From positions 1-64,000 of the forward strand of contig VTPC01090883.1 of the NCBI GenBank assembly GCA_011009095.1: a stretch of 64,000 nucleotides of DNA, in the 5' to 3' direction. The first letter of the stretch is position 1. The number at the start of each line of letters is the position of its first letter. Origin of the DNA: Ignelater luminosus (taxonomy: Eukaryota > Arthropoda > Insecta > Coleoptera > Elateridae). The position numbers were made by a program, and so were the translations under genes. Shown here one piece after another: positions 34,973 through 47,599 of the stretch. A model generated the notes under the pieces. The model was not told where the DNA came from. It saw only the letters and a list, made by a program, of their open reading frames with translations, and made no database searches.

Positions 34973-37900
34973 ATGCAGAATCCATTGAATATTGCATTAC
35001 TAATTGCCGTAGCATTTTTGGCATTTAAAATTTTAAAACCAACCCACGCTGCGCCTGCACATGACCCATCTGAACGCGAACTTCCCAAGTTAAGAAAAGA
35101 CTTCACAATAGAAGAACTTAAAAAATATGACGGGACCCAAGAGGATGGTCGCATATTAGTTGCTGTAAATGGCAATGTCTATGATGTTACCAAAGGAAAA
35201 AGATTTTATGGACCTGGTATGTAATTCCAATTAGAATTTAGGTTTGTCGATTGCTGGCATTACCGAAGATTTACTTGTTTTTAGACGGTCCTTATTCCGT
35301 TTTCGCCGGTTGCGATGCTTCCAGAGGGCTAGCTACACATTCAGTTGAATGTAAGACTGATGGTTATGATGATTTAAGTGATTTAAATTCGATGGAAATG
35401 GAATCACTTCGAGAGTGGGAAACACTGTTCATAGGTTTGTATTTAATTACTGATAATTGCATCTTTATTACTATTATTGTAATTTATAATGCTTTTTAAC
35501 CTTACCTGGTGGTGAAGAATATGAGTGTAATATTGATAAAAGTTAAGCTTTTCATGATTCTTGCTGCGATGGGATTAGTAATGGTTTGTTTCAAATGGCA
35601 TTTATAGTGCATAATATTAACGCTCAACATTTTATTTTAATTATTTTTAACGGGTTTGGTTTTTTTTAATTAATAAAAAGCTAAATCCATGTTTTCGTAC
35701 TTTTATTAGTACGTCTTCAGGGATTTTAAATATATAAAAATTAAATTTTAATTTTTGTTAGTAAATAGTAACAAAAATAGTTGAAAATCTTTTTTTAGAT
35801 GTAATCTAAAATAGTTGAAAATTTGTTTTAGATGTAATTTTAGATTCATCCATTTTTGTTACCATTTACTAACAAAAATTTGAGGTGTTAAGACGGTTTG
35901 CAAGAAAAGTAATAGTATTTCCTTATCCATTGTTGAATGAAATTTGCACCTATTTAATAAAGTTGTCACAAATTTAAGTAAAGTTTAGATACTAAAAGAA
36001 TGAACTTTTTGATACTTTTGTAGGTTAAATTTTGTAATCTTTTCGTTCTAAAAATATGACACAAATTTGACAAAGCTGCAAACAGAAAATGTTTCTGTCC
36101 TATTTCTACTACAGTAAAAAATTAGTTCCTAATTTTATGTAGCAACTTTGGCACTAAAAAAAAGTGTAGTTACAAACAGGCTTTTAACCTAACATTTAGT
36201 TTTACCTAGCCTAGTTTTCTAAACAGTCAATATTAGAATGCTGTTACTTTGCTGTCAAAATTCATCTTGCTGGAGGGCACACAAATTATAATATGAAGCA
36301 GATTTACAAAATACAATTATTATTCTTATTTGAAAACTACTAGAAATTTGTAAAGATTTATGTAATTGTGCGTTTAAAGGCACACATGCATATTCCTTGG
36401 AGTAAAAAGAAGTCGGAAGGGTAGGACAATTTGAAAACATGGACTTCCCTGGTCAACCTTAACGTCACAATAGATAATATATAATATAAACATATTTTTT
36501 AAAAAAGCTAAAAATAATACGAAAGGGAAAAGCATAAAAATAAAACAAAATGCTAGTCGATTACACCACTGGCCTTGGGGAATTTCTACCACCATATCAT
36601 CTGAGAAATAATAAATGCAATAAGAAAACAGTCATAGAAGATTCACAGACGCTAATTATAAATATTGCTGGGTTTTCCCTTCAATTTGATAAGTTCGATT
36701 AGATTGTAAATGCAAATTGTTAAATTTTCTTTAGTTTATTTCATAAAGAAGAATTTGATAGGTCTACAGTACATGGTCGATGATATCTTGGGATTTTCCC
36801 ACAATAATACTTTTTCTTAAACTGTTATAAATTATAAACATGATATGGAATGTTTGTATTAAAAACAGAATTAATTAATAACACAAACCATATCATGCAA
36901 TAAAAATAAAAATTATAATATTCTAACAGAAAATATTAGTTCGTAACTTTAAGTTAAGTTACAAAAACATTGCCTTACTTATATTATATAAGATTAAATT
37001 GTTAATATTCAATTACTATCACTATTTCTCCTTACTGTAAATTACTTACAATTTCATAAATATAAAACAAATAAATGAAAAGAAATCGACCAAAAGGAGT
37101 AACTAACTATTACTGGCCGAATTATCGCTGTCTCCTTTATTAACCGTAAATATTATAGGATCTATTTTATCAATTAGTTTTTCATGTTAATTTTTTTGTA
37201 TGGTCTATGCACTTTTTCTAAATCTCTGGGGTGATGGTACTAATTGCCATTTTCCACATTTCTAACACACTGTTCTGTTGTCACTATACCCTCTTTCACC
37301 TATGTGCTTATCGTAAAATTCTTTACAAATGCCCAATATCAATTTAATTGTGTCGAACTAGCAGTGTCATGTTAGAGGACTACTTGAACATGGCTCTTGA
37401 AGAATATAATCAATTTTGTATTGTTTAGATGCTGTATTTTGTTTCGCTAGTAACAACATCTCTGACTTTAAGGCATCTGTAAGATAATTAGTTTTATGGT
37501 TGTCTAGCCAATATCAAATATCCTTTTTCTTCCATGTACTTGTAGGCTATGGATTTAACAATTGAAGCGGTCATTGTTAAAACAGGGTATGTGCAAAATT
37601 CCAAATTGCTCTAAAACATTTGTAAATTCTTTTCTTTTTTTAACAGAGAGCAGTAAAATCAATTTGTAGAAAAGTTGGGAGAAAACTGTCATAACTAAAG
37701 TCATAAAAGATTTCCTTTCATTTTGTTAGGTAGTTTTTTTAACTTTACCAACAATTTGGCGATTAAAAACCTGTTGAAATACCAAACTAACAAAACCTAC
37801 CATTAAAGATATTCATCGATTAGATATTTTGAATAGGAGATTGAAATACCGACCCTGAGAATCATTTAAATGCAATTCCAATTATACAATAAAGTCACTA

Positions 37901-38449
37901 AAATTCGAAACTGCGAAATTCAATAATGACCTTCATGTAATGTCATCTAATTTGCTCAAGGCTAACTAGACATAAAACAGAAAAAATATCTAACTGAAGA
38001 TGCAAATAAAAGTCTGCCCGATATAAACTTCAAACTTAATTAACTTAACAAAAAATGATACAAATGGGTGGGAGGTCGCACCAGTCGAAAATGTTTACAC
38101 TCATGTAAATTTTAAATATTTCTGTATTTTTATTTTTAATCTTCTTCATCTCAAATCATTTTCAGCTAAACTTCTTAATTTAGCATTTAGATATATATGA
38201 CCTAAGAATTGGTTAAAATATCTCAAATTTGGGATGCCTTAGGTAGAATAATAGAGAATGCAGGTGCACTGGAATGCACTGTATAAGCACATTTTCTTTG
38301 CAGGGAAGTATGAGTACGTAGGACGCCTTCTGCGGCCTGGCGAACAACCAACCAACTATTCGGGTGATGAAGAGGAAGAAGAATCGTCTAGTGCTGGCAA
38401 TGCAGCAGTCGCTAGTGAAGGAGGAGGCCATAAGAAGAAAAACAAATAA
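34973..38449 (+). CDS. Membrane-associated progesterone receptor component (PGRMC/MAPR), 179 aa, three exons
   Basis: Cytochrome b5-like haem-binding membrane protein of the endoplasmic reticulum that supports P450 enzymes and sterol metabolism. Exons 34973-35216, 35285-35434 and 38304-38449 join to 179 aa. Residues about 7-24 form the single N-terminal membrane span ([16 protein letters not shown]). The cytochrome b5-like domain follows: [76 protein letters not shown] and [13 protein letters not shown]. The tail is acidic, then lysine-rich (HKKKNK). The usual GRDASR is GCDASR here. The 2.9-kb second intron carries the right arm of a long inverted repeat. Confidence 0.94.
35435..38303 (+). 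other. PGRMC intron 2
   Basis: AT-rich intron. It contains a local inverted pair (AACAAAAATAGTTGAAAAT... and ...ATTTTTGTTACCATTTACTAACAAAAATT, 35755-35880) and the inverted-repeat arm at 36712-36812. No nested gene seen. Confidence 0.6.
36712..36812 (-). repeat. Long inverted repeat, right arm (partner 32868-32966)
   Basis: Reverse-complement copy of 32868-32966, 3.75 kb away, lying inside the second PGRMC intron. Confidence 0.85.
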
Positions 38450-40990
38450 TTGTATATAGTCATGGTGTAAATTTAAGCCTGAAGCTTAATGCTTCGAAGC
38501 TGTGCTTTTTATTCACATTTTTACATTTGTTTTAATTAAAATAAAAATAACGTATTTAGAATTAGTTGAGGTACGTAAATGTAAATTTTAAATTTTCTGC
38601 AAGCTACTTAATATAGTGTAGTTTACATTTTTATGCATTCACAGAAATTAGAACGCTTTATACTGAAAAACAAAATATTGCGCATTTCCTTGGAGGACAA
38701 GAAATGAAATGTGAAAATGTTTGTCAGTGATGTCTCGCAGTTTAATTACATAACTTTTATCCTTTTTGTTAATAGAATGCAAAGAAAGTAAATAATAATT
38801 TTATTATTTGCAAGCCAAGTTTCGAGTTTGCTTTTTATAAAGCTTATCAAAATTTTTATTACTGACAAAATTGAACCACTACACAGTAATAAATAACGTG
38901 GATGTATTTGAATGTTGCAAGTTACAATGACATGATCAGTTTCCAATGAATTCAAAACATTCAATTAGAAGGAAGGAGTTACAATACGCACACATGTAAG
39001 TAGTTGGATAAAAATAATTTTTATTTTTCTACAATGAGAAGAATTTTATTGAAATATCTTAAGTATTTTCCTTTTTAATTCTAAAGATACTAAAAAGCAA
39101 CAATTACTAAATTTTTATCATTTATCTGTTTAAGTATAAACTTTGAAAGGGTTCCACTGTTTAATATATTTTTTAACTTAGAGCTAGTTGGATAGCTAAA
39201 CGTAAGTATAAATTGGACCAAATAATAATCAATTATAAAATTTTTTGATCGAAATACAAATATTAACCTCCATTTGTTTTATATTACTTTTATTCAAAAA
39301 TTGGCTAGAGAATGAGAATTAAACAAAAATATAATTCTCGAGCTTGAATTACCTAAATCAACGGTGGGCAATTGTGACAAAAAAAGTCAAATTGGCCGAC
39401 ATAAAGTATTAGATTTATATAAACCTTTCCTTGATCCCACGTCGTACTTGACCAAAATCTTTTAAACATTTCAACTCTTTCTTTTTCAATAAATGATTTA
39501 CACTGCATGGTTTTGTTTTTAAAGAACTTTTACAGTTGCAAACTTCTTTGATATGTCTTCTTTATTGTGGTATCTCATAATTCCATATTCCATTACATTC
39601 TCTTTTTCTGTAATATTCTTTTTCCTTTTCTCGTTTTATTTACTTTATTTTGCTTCCTTTCGCTTCTTTTTTCTTCTAATCTTCTTCTCTTCTATATCGC
39701 GAATGACTTCGTCTGATTCACTGCATACTCTCTTTTCTCCTATTAGAATCATCAGGATCTTCTATTTCCGACATCTTATCATACTCATTTCTTGTTTCTC
39801 TACACGTACAGTTATTTTCATTAATGTCTTCATTCTTTAACGTTACTTCTTCATTTTAGGTTTTTTCCTGGTTCAAAGCTAGTGTAGGAACATTTAAATA
39901 TTTTTATCAAAGTTATATAAAATACTCTTACGGCAATGCGTTAAAACGATTGTAGTTTTAGAATTCCTCACAAGTTGGAAGTTAAATAAAAAATAATTGG
40001 GACAATACATCGCATTGCAGGCTACTTTTTATGGCTACTACCTACACTTATTTCTTATTAGAATACGGAAGTTCAGGACTAACAATGTTTTCTAAATAGG
40101 ATCTCAGATTACAGCTTTCTTTTATTTAAACTGAAAAGCATATTTATATGATAGACTTATGGCTTGCACATAAGATGATATCAAAACTTCATTTCTACTA
40201 AAATGTGGACTTACAACTATTGCGAATTAGGGTAATGATATGTATTTGTTACAATTTGATGTAAGAGTGCAATAATTGGTTCCTTGATACAATGTTACAG
40301 TTGGGCACAACAACGCCAACTTGCAAAGTGACATCACACGCAAATCATTAAACAGCAGTATATTTACATAACTATTCCTGGTATCAAAGCAGGATTTGGA
40401 CCATCTGAATTACATTTCAGTAAGCTACAAAAATATATTAAACAATAAATTACAATTTTTATGTTGTGATCTCTTGTGAACACGAAGTAATGAATCAAGA
40501 AATAAAAGCTACATTGAGAGCAATGTAAAACACTCCTTAGAAAAGAGCTGCTACAAGAGTTAAAGAAAGAAATGCAAAGAAAGATGAGAAAATAAAAAAG
40601 ATACATAATCTGAAAGTTAATATAGAAAACGAGCTACTACAACAATTTAAGCATCTAGTGTTATAATCAGAAAAACAATTATTATCCCTTGCTTGAACCC
40701 TAAATAAGGTCAAGGACTGAGTAAGTAGTAAAGTTTAAGTAAATTTTATATTGATTTAGAAACTACTTTAAGGATGTAATCTTGTTGGTTTTAGGATGCA
40801 CTCAAAAGAGCATTAAGCTGTCAAATACATTTGCTACAGAGTATGCCCAATTTATCTCCCTACATGTAGATAGGCAACACATTTGGCGAATGACTGAATT
40901 TCATATGTAACTTTTATTTAAATTTAAATCAGAATACCATCATATTATTAGTTTTTGTAGCTATGTATAGTATATCAGTGCTGAAGATTC
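38450..40990. other. Intergenic AT-rich stretch
   Basis: PGRMC 3' flank, then T-rich sequence (39540-39840) whose open frames are low-complexity Phe/Ser/Leu. No gene was recognised. Confidence 0.5.
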
Positions 40991-40999
40991 ATTCAAAAT

Positions 41000-41640
41000 G
41001 CCAAACTCACTGCTAATCAACTTTGAAGAAGAGACTTACTGTATTTACATATTTAATACTTGTATCCGTATTAATAACAAGATATTGCTGCTACTCATAT
41101 GTACAGCTAACCCTATTCAACTCATAACATTTTCAAGTAAAATGTCTATCTCATTTACAAGGTTAATACATTCTTCAATTGATATTTCTTGTGTTTCTAA
41201 TTTACTAATTGTTTTCGCCAAACAGTTAAAATTTGCTACGATAATAGCAACTTCTCCCACGTCCCCTTAGCATTAACTGTGTCTTGTGTTTTTTCTATGC
41301 ATAGTGCGTCGTCTTTGCTAAATGTGCTTACAATTTCCTTAATAGTTTCAAAATAATTCACATAATATTCTGCAGAAATCAAGTACCCCACCTTGCTATA
41401 ATAGACTCCTGGTGTCATTTCCTTAAATTTATTTACACGACTGGGAACTTTACAAGACACTTTTTTTGTAGCTGAAAGTATGTTATTTGCTTTGGGATGT
41501 ATTTCCCGTACTTTTCCAACATGATGCATGTCAGGTGGATCAGCTTCTTGTATAAAACTTGAAGCTCCTACTCCAACCTTCAGCATTCAAGGGGCTGCAT
41601 CAATAACAAAAAGTAGCACTTTATTGTACTGAATCCTTCT
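41000..41640 (-). mobile_element. hAT-like transposase fragment, decayed
   Basis: A frame from 41586 reads MHHVGKVREIHPKANNILSA, VPSRVNKFKEMTPGVYY and EYYVNYFETIKEIVSTF, and a shifted frame continues VANFNCLAKTISKLETQEIS and then IEECINLVNEID. This order (target-site motif absent, then a YY..F.ik.v helix and an L..L..Q..s.....i helix) recalls C-terminal parts of insect hAT/DUF659-type transposases. Broken by frameshift and stops. Family call is tentative. Confidence 0.45.
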
Positions 41641-42129
41641 GGTCATAAAAGAGTCATTGAGGGATTAAATAATTGAGCAACAGCCAAATGATACGTGCTC
41701 TCAAAAATGTCTATGACTAAAAGATAGGATTTGGTATTTACTTCCAAATTTTAAATACCAATTACAACATTAGCAATGTATCTGAAAATAAAATCAAATC
41801 TAAAGATTTTCGATAAAAGGATAAATTGTAACAGGAAATTATAAAAAATAAATTCCAATTGAACGAGATACTTTTGTTGTATTTCTTGACTTTATATTAA
41901 ATTAAAGTTAAAAAAACAAGAAAATGAAATTTCTACATACCTTCCTATGTTATCTGTAGATTAATCAATAGAAACTCGTATGCAGTTATTACCTACATCT
42001 CTCCTAACTAATTTGATTGTGTCCTAGTACAAGTTGGGTAGGTAATTCTTCCTCGGGTACTGGCATAGTTGAAATTTCTTCCAAGAAACTTCTAATAAAT
42101 ACAGAATGGAATATCTGCAGCCACTAATG

Positions 42130-42640
42130 CACTACACAGTTTTTTACTAAATTCTGCAGAGGCGTAACGATGGAAAAAACCTAAGCTTCAGAGAGTACAT
42201 AAACCAAACTGGCAGAAAGGCACAGCAATTAACATGCATGCTATGTAGACAGACAGATACTAGCATCAGTGGCTCATTACATTATGCTATATGCTGCATC
42301 GGAATAAATAGATGGGCTAAGAATAGAAAAGTACTGCAGCAAGCTGCAGAGAATGCAAAGGAAGTTTGCCATAAAAATAACTGGAGCATATAAAACCACA
42401 TCCAGTAGAGCTCTTTGAGTAATAGTGGGATTGGTATCAATAGAACTAATGGTAAGGGAAGGAAAGGAGATATACGAAGCAGACCTGAGTAACCGAAGCA
42501 GAAAAGAAGCTGGAATGCAAACAATAATAAGATGGCAATTAACATGGGCCAAAAATAGGAACAAAGGGAAATGGATGAAGAGACTGCAATTCAGAAAATG
42601 TTTTCAACCTTGTTATGAATAGACTACTAGACTCTAATTA
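42130..42640 (+). mobile_element. R1-clade non-LTR retrotransposon, C-terminal fragment
   Basis: Frames read RRNDGKNLSFREYINQTGRK, then RWAKNRKVLQQAAENAKEVC, then VIVGLVSIELMVREGKEIYE and IIRWQLTWAKNRNKGKWMKR. These match the thumb and connection region after the R1-type reverse transcriptase (RxMALRVCxAYRT, IAGxxPIxLxxxER, RWQxxW...GxWT). Internal stops. Same broad family as the 10.2-11.3 kb pieces. Confidence 0.65.
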
Positions 42641-44500
42641 AACTTTATTTAAAAACGACTCATTAGTCATGACCACATAATGACATTAACAGTTATAACA
42701 GGCATTGAAACTTGCAGAAATTTCAACAGAAATAGTTCTTTGTGAAAATGAAAAAGACAACGAAAATATATGCTGAGAAATTGAGCAGTGTGCTATCGAA
42801 AATATGAATTAGATTTTGCCCTTCTAGAGAGTGTTAACCATTGAATTGGTGAACTGATTATTGTTTCAGTGGACTATAAACTTTGAATATTTAGATACAA
42901 ACCTTTTAGAAAATTTAATTAAACTTTCACTGCAGATTTAGTTATATCTAAACGTTTCTAAATATAAATCAAACCACTTCAAAATGGTGTTTATGAGCGT
43001 TTATTTGTGTGCAAAATACTGATACGTGCTCTTGTATTTTCATTAATTTTTAATAAAGCTTGTGATTTGTTCACAATTAATGTGTGATTTGTATTTCAAG
43101 TATACTCGCATCTTCTTGAACTAGTTTATAATCTAGCAGTTTTTAATGCTTGTTGCAGCTTTTTGGCAATCATTTTGTACAATTTGTTAATTTCTCTAAT
43201 TTATTTCGCTGCTGCAAAAATTCAAAACACGTCATTTTGCCGTATTTACTGATTCAGCAGTAGCATTGCAATCCTCATAAGGAGATTGGTGTACAAGTAA
43301 ATTGACAGTAACAAGCTGTCATTCAACCTAACCTAAAATTTAAGAATAGCGCACGTGCGGCATTGCAACATTTACCGTTAATCTTGAGAAAAAGAAATAC
43401 TACTAATGTTGCCAACCTGTGTGATCATTTTGGAATTTACTGTAATATACATTATATGCATGTCACACTTGGAGTATGTCAGCAATAAGGCTTGCGCTTT
43501 GTACTGTTAGTAGAAATAATTACTTCCTAAAGAATATAATATTAGGTAATTATTCGTTGTGCTTGACTCGTCTATAAAAATTTCAAATCTGGCAACGATG
43601 AAGATGGGAAAATATTTTATTCTCATTCCAGTCAACTTTAACCAATCGTCGTTCAGTTAGCAGAATTAGCAGCTATTACGTAATTTTATACGGGGGAAAA
43701 TTTCTTTTTTGAATTTCAAACTTCCTTTTAACTTTTAAGATAGTTTTAAAAAATAATGACATACGTTTTTTAAATTTTAAGCCATAGAGATTTAATTAAA
43801 AGTATAAAGAAAATTTTTTCTTTGTAATGCACTAGCCTCTAAAATACTTGACTTTGTTGATAAGAATGCTTTTCTGTAAGTAGTACAACAGTATGCAATT
43901 ACTTGCGTCGCATTCGTCGACAAAGATTAAGCCTACTTTGTCCTATAGCTTTTTTTGAGATACAGGCTGTCAAAATTTCTTATTTCTAAGTAAACTTTTA
44001 CGCCTTGCATCTAGCAAATGATTCACTTTAGGGAAAAAAGTTATATGACAAGAAATGCAATACAAATAATTGCATCCTGTTTAAGATGACGTATGACCTT
44101 GGACATGAAAAGTTTTGAAAACTCCGATTTTACTAGGAAAAGACGCAAGAGTGACTTGGTGTCCCAAATCAATTGCTGATTTCAAAAATGAAAGCATTTT
44201 TTAATTTTACTGTGACGTAGCAATTTTTTTAGGGGAAGAGGCTAGCCTACCCCCAATTCTCCACCTCTGATAGGAATACCAAACACTAAGCTACGTAAAA
44301 TAGTAGACACCTTAGAGTAACAAGCATGTAGAAAGTTCCATTCTGATATCTCATTTCATTCTTGAATTATTGAGAAAACAAGAAACTTTGACACCCTGTA
44401 TCTCGAAAACCTTTCGAGGTTTGCGCTACGCCCATTTTGAAACTTGACATGAAGTGTGAATGTATAGCAATGAAAATAAATATAAAATTAAAAGTAAATC
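42641..44500. other. Repeat-derived intergenic stretch
   Basis: No gene. Blocks such as GAGATACAGGCTGTCAAAATT (43955) and ACACCCTGTATCTCGAAAAC (44391) look like ends of old insect repeat elements related to the CAGGGTG family. Confidence 0.4.
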
Positions 44501-44575
44501 AGTACAATATTGTTCACATTAATAACAATTGGAATACATTAAACATTTACAGTAATGACATTAAAGATGTAGTAC

Positions 44576-45170
44576 TTAAAGTATATCACAGTCGAGGTTT
44601 TTAATGTTATTTCTAAACTGTTTAACATTAAGTGCATTTCGTGTTGCATCTGGCAACCTATTAAATATCTGAATTCCTTTTTCAAAAATTGATTTGCATG
44701 TAGTTTTGTTGCTAACATATGTTATTCGATAATCTGTAGCCGTTCTAGTTCCGTACTGATGTATTTCATTATTTTGTATAAAAATGTCATTGAAATATGT
44801 CAATGGTTTTTTTTCTTAATAACTTTATAAATAAATATTAGAAGATTTTGAATAATTCTTCGTCGTACCGGTATGAAATTCAAAGTATTATGTAAGTGTT
44901 CAATTGGTGTACATAAGGCCTGTCCACTAAAAATCTGCACTGAGTTATAAATTGGACAAAAGATTATTTTATTAATTTTTATTATAAACAAAAACTAGTA
45001 ACGAAATACAAAAAAGTACACGACTTGGAATGCTGACAGCTGATGTTCTTTTGTTTTCCAATATAATATGTTAGTAGACTTAATTTAATTCAAACTCGGT
45101 GCAGATTTTTAGTGGACAGGCCTTATATATCAGACCTTGTAACGACACGCATTCCGCGATTTGGTAGCCT
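44576..45170 (-). mobile_element. CR1/jockey-type non-LTR retrotransposon 3' end, split by a MITE
   Basis: Read from right to left the minus strand encodes LPNRGMRVVTRSDI up to about 45126. After the MITE it resumes TPIEHLHNTLNFIPVRRRII then QNLLIFIYKVIKKK, and a further frame gives YGTRTATDYRITYVSNKTTC and SIFEKGIQIFNRLPDATRNA. This is the conserved region after the reverse transcriptase in CR1/jockey-like elements. Taking out the MITE plus one TA leaves the frame open across the joint, which dates the MITE after the retrotransposon. Confidence 0.7.
44916..45123. mobile_element. 208-bp MITE with 25-bp terminal inverted repeats and TA target duplication
   Basis: Ends AGGCCTGTCCACTAAAAATC... 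and the exact inverted copy at 45099-45123. TA dinucleotides at 44914-44915 and 45124-45125 flank it, as expected for the Tc1/mariner superfamily. Interior is AT-rich, without coding sequence. Confidence 0.92.
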
Positions 45171-45262
45171 AGGTTAAGTTAAGTTAAGTTAGGTTAGGTT
45201 AGGTTATGTTAGAATAGGATAAGATAGGATAGGGTAGGTTAAGTTAGGTTAGGTTAAGATGA
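45171..45262 (+). repeat. (TTAGG)n-type interstitial telomere-like array
   Basis: Imperfect pentamers: TTAAG, TTAGG, TTATG and GATAGGATAGG variants. It directly abuts the retrotransposon fragment on its left. Confidence 0.8.
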
Positions 45263-45349
45263 GTTAAAAATCCAACACAATCAAGTCAAAAAAATTGTCA
45301 TCAAGTAATAAACTGAAAAACTCGATTGGAGTAGTTCCAGCATTTGGAG

Positions 45350-45640
45350 CTAACAGTTCACTTTTTTTGGAAAACTGAATATTTTGCAAATCGAGAGTTG
45401 CCTGCCAATTAGTTTCACTTCTGCTGCCTCATCTTCAGGTTCTTCATAATCTGGAAGATTTATTGGAGTTTCTGCTTCAATGTTAAGCTCTTCATCCAGG
45501 TCAAAATCACTTTCAGAACTGACATTACTGATAAATATTGGATCTTCCAAGTTATAAAGCATCTTTTCCAACTCTTCTTTTGTTAAATACCTCTTAAAGA
45601 TGGTTTTGGACTCCAGTCTCAAGGGCTTGCTTGACTGTCT
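45350..45640 (-). mobile_element. Possible piggyBac-like transposase N-terminus
   Basis: The frame contains KRYLTKEELEKMLYNLEDPI and later ESDFDLDEELNIEAETPINL and PDYEEPEDEA. A basic RxLT.EE...L motif followed by an acidic stretch is the usual N-terminus of piggyBac-type genes, but no catalytic domain follows. Could be a transposon remnant or an unrelated acidic protein. Confidence 0.35.
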
Positions 45641-45849
45641 TCCATTGTGTTGTAGCAGATTAGGTGAAACCAAGTATGCCAAATGCACTGCAACAGTTAC
45701 TATAACACCCTCACAAGCACACACCACTATCACTGCAACCCTAAACATGCAACATACGGTCAAAGAATGATAACAGCTGAGTGCACCGAATGCGTTAAAC
45801 ACAGCAAAAGTGCACTGTGTGCGTCGTAAACAGTGAACGTGTTAAGGTG

Positions 45850-46585
45850 TTGGTTTTGAACGCCATTTTGTGTTGATCTATATGTATTTTGTTCAAAATC
45901 ACAGCAATCGTTTCTGAAAGATTTCCAAAGTATGGAGCAGCTAAGTATTTATGCTCTTGGATGAAGTGTTAATTGAATCATACTTTGCTGTGAATTTAAA
46001 AATTGACAAAAGTCAACTGTTTGACATTTGTTGGTTATGTTTCCTATTTCACTTTTATTTGTACAAACCTGTTCATTTTGTTTTCTTGTTTATTATTAAA
46101 TTCTTCAGGTTCTATAATAATTTACAGTAATTTTTGTGTTTTTTGAAAAAGCAAATTTTATTTTTTCCAATCAGCATAACTTGAGGAATTTTGACATTGA
46201 CATGTATTGTAGAAAACAAACTATACAAACATGATCCATATTGTTTTTAAAATTTGTAATTACACAAAGATATCTCTGAATTGTAAGACGTGTTGCCTAT
46301 TCCCAAACATTCAGGAAAGGACCCGTAAAATGGGCACACTGTATATTTTCATATTATAATAATTTTGACATGCAAAATTAATTTTATATGGAAAATATCA
46401 ATTCCAAGAAAATCATTTCTTAAAATTCTAATATTACCAGCATGAAAAAACTGAATCATAGCAAAACAACTAATAAAGCAAATAAAGATAAGATAAACTG
46501 ATAACAGCAATCGTAAGGTGTATCATCTACCTGTTTTTTAAGGTATTTCTGTACACAAACAGGGCGTGCAAGTGTGTTAATAAAA
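45850..46585. other. Intergenic stretch
   Basis: No gene recognised; contains a TTGACATTGACA motif near 46191. Confidence 0.45.
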
Positions 46586-46589
46586 CACA

Positions 46590-46997
46590 ATGAAGCAGTT
46601 TAAATGGTTGTATTACTGTGCAATTATTTTGCGTAAGAATCATTTCTTGTTTCAATACACGTGCCATTTTTTAAAAATATCTTTTTGTAGTGATAATTGC
46701 TTGTCTAACGCAAGAAGTTGACGGACGAAGGAAAATATTAAAAGGTAGAAGGACTGTTACAAGAACGTACTACAGTAAGTAAAACTTTTTTTTTTAAGTT
46801 TGCTTTAAAACAAAAAGAAAACTGTTTATTACATTTTAGAAGCCGCTGCTATACCAGCATGGGCAATAATCTTATTGGTAGGTGTAGGTGAACTGTTAAT
46901 CGGGGCTGTTATGTTTTTCGTAATGAAAAAGCTTATAATTGATCCAGATTTAAATGGTTCATACTCGCCCGCCGTACCAATACCAATATCTCCATAA
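46590..46997 (+). CDS. Small membrane protein, signal peptide plus one span, 94 aa, three exons
   Basis: Exons 46590-46632, 46691-46774 and 46840-46997 have good GT/AG sites (GTAAGA, GTAAGT; TTTTTGTAG, CATTTTAG) and join in phase 1 to 94 aa. Residues 1-21 form a signal peptide (WLYYCAIILLIIACL). A short basic outer segment follows (QEVDGRRKILKGRRTVTRTY), then a span near residues 46-68 (AWAIILLVGVGELLIGAVMF), then MKKLIIDPDLN and a Pro-rich end (AVPIPISP). The predicted layout is type I with a 25-residue C-terminal tail. AATAAA occurs at about 47187 and 47284. No family was recognised and function is unknown. Each exon is too short to stand out as an open frame; the support is the consistent splicing and topology. 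Confidence 0.75.
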
Positions 46998-47404
46998 ATA
47001 AGTTACAATATAAATTTAACAACAATTAATATAATATAAATTTGACGTAGTATAGTAAAATTAGTCATTAATTTTATACGGTGTCTCAAGTCTACTTGTA
47101 TTTTTTTATATTATCAGTAAATAGATGATAAGATTAGAGAAGTATGCACACGTAGATAATATTTCTATTTTGATTGTAGAAGAATAAAATGTTATTAATT
47201 TAGAATTTTTCGTCTATATATTATGATTAAATATTTATTTTATTCATTTATATAATATTTGTAATAAAATTTAGCTAAACATGAATAAAGGTTTTTAAAC
47301 ATAACCCAACTTTTGTTTATCATTAATAATAGAAAATCCTTAAATGTTAATTTTTTTCAAATTCCATTACTATTAAGTATATAGGTAACATAAATTACAA
47401 AAAA

Positions 47405-47535
47405 AGTACCTTACCAATATTTATATGTGGTAAAACCATTAGACAGCTGTTAACATCGATAACCTTCCAGTTTCTTCCTCCACCACTGCCAGCAGGATGC
47501 AAATGTACAACTCTTCTTTTATCTCTTAAATATAA
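47405..47535 (-). CDS. Candidate orphan exon(s), unknown protein
   Basis: Between an acceptor (TTTATATTTAAG, ending near 47527) and a donor (ATTG then GTAAGG near 47411) one frame reads DKRRVVHLHPAGSGGGRNWK then VIDVNSCLMVLPHINI. A preceding 25-nt piece (about 47576-47600) also has splice-like borders and could join in frame as DINFWVNR. The composition looks coding (G/S turn, W, balanced residues), unlike the surrounding AT-rich DNA, but no start codon or further exons were found. It may be a relic of a lost gene or an exon of a gene I failed to assemble. Confidence 0.35.
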
Positions 47536-47599
47536 AAGAAAGTCATTAGTTCTTAGAATTCCTTCAGTTTTACTTACCTATTGACCCAAAATTAAATAT

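Noticed and set aside
39553..39840. 95-codon Phe/Ser-rich frame
   Set aside because: T-rich low-complexity DNA without homology or splice context.
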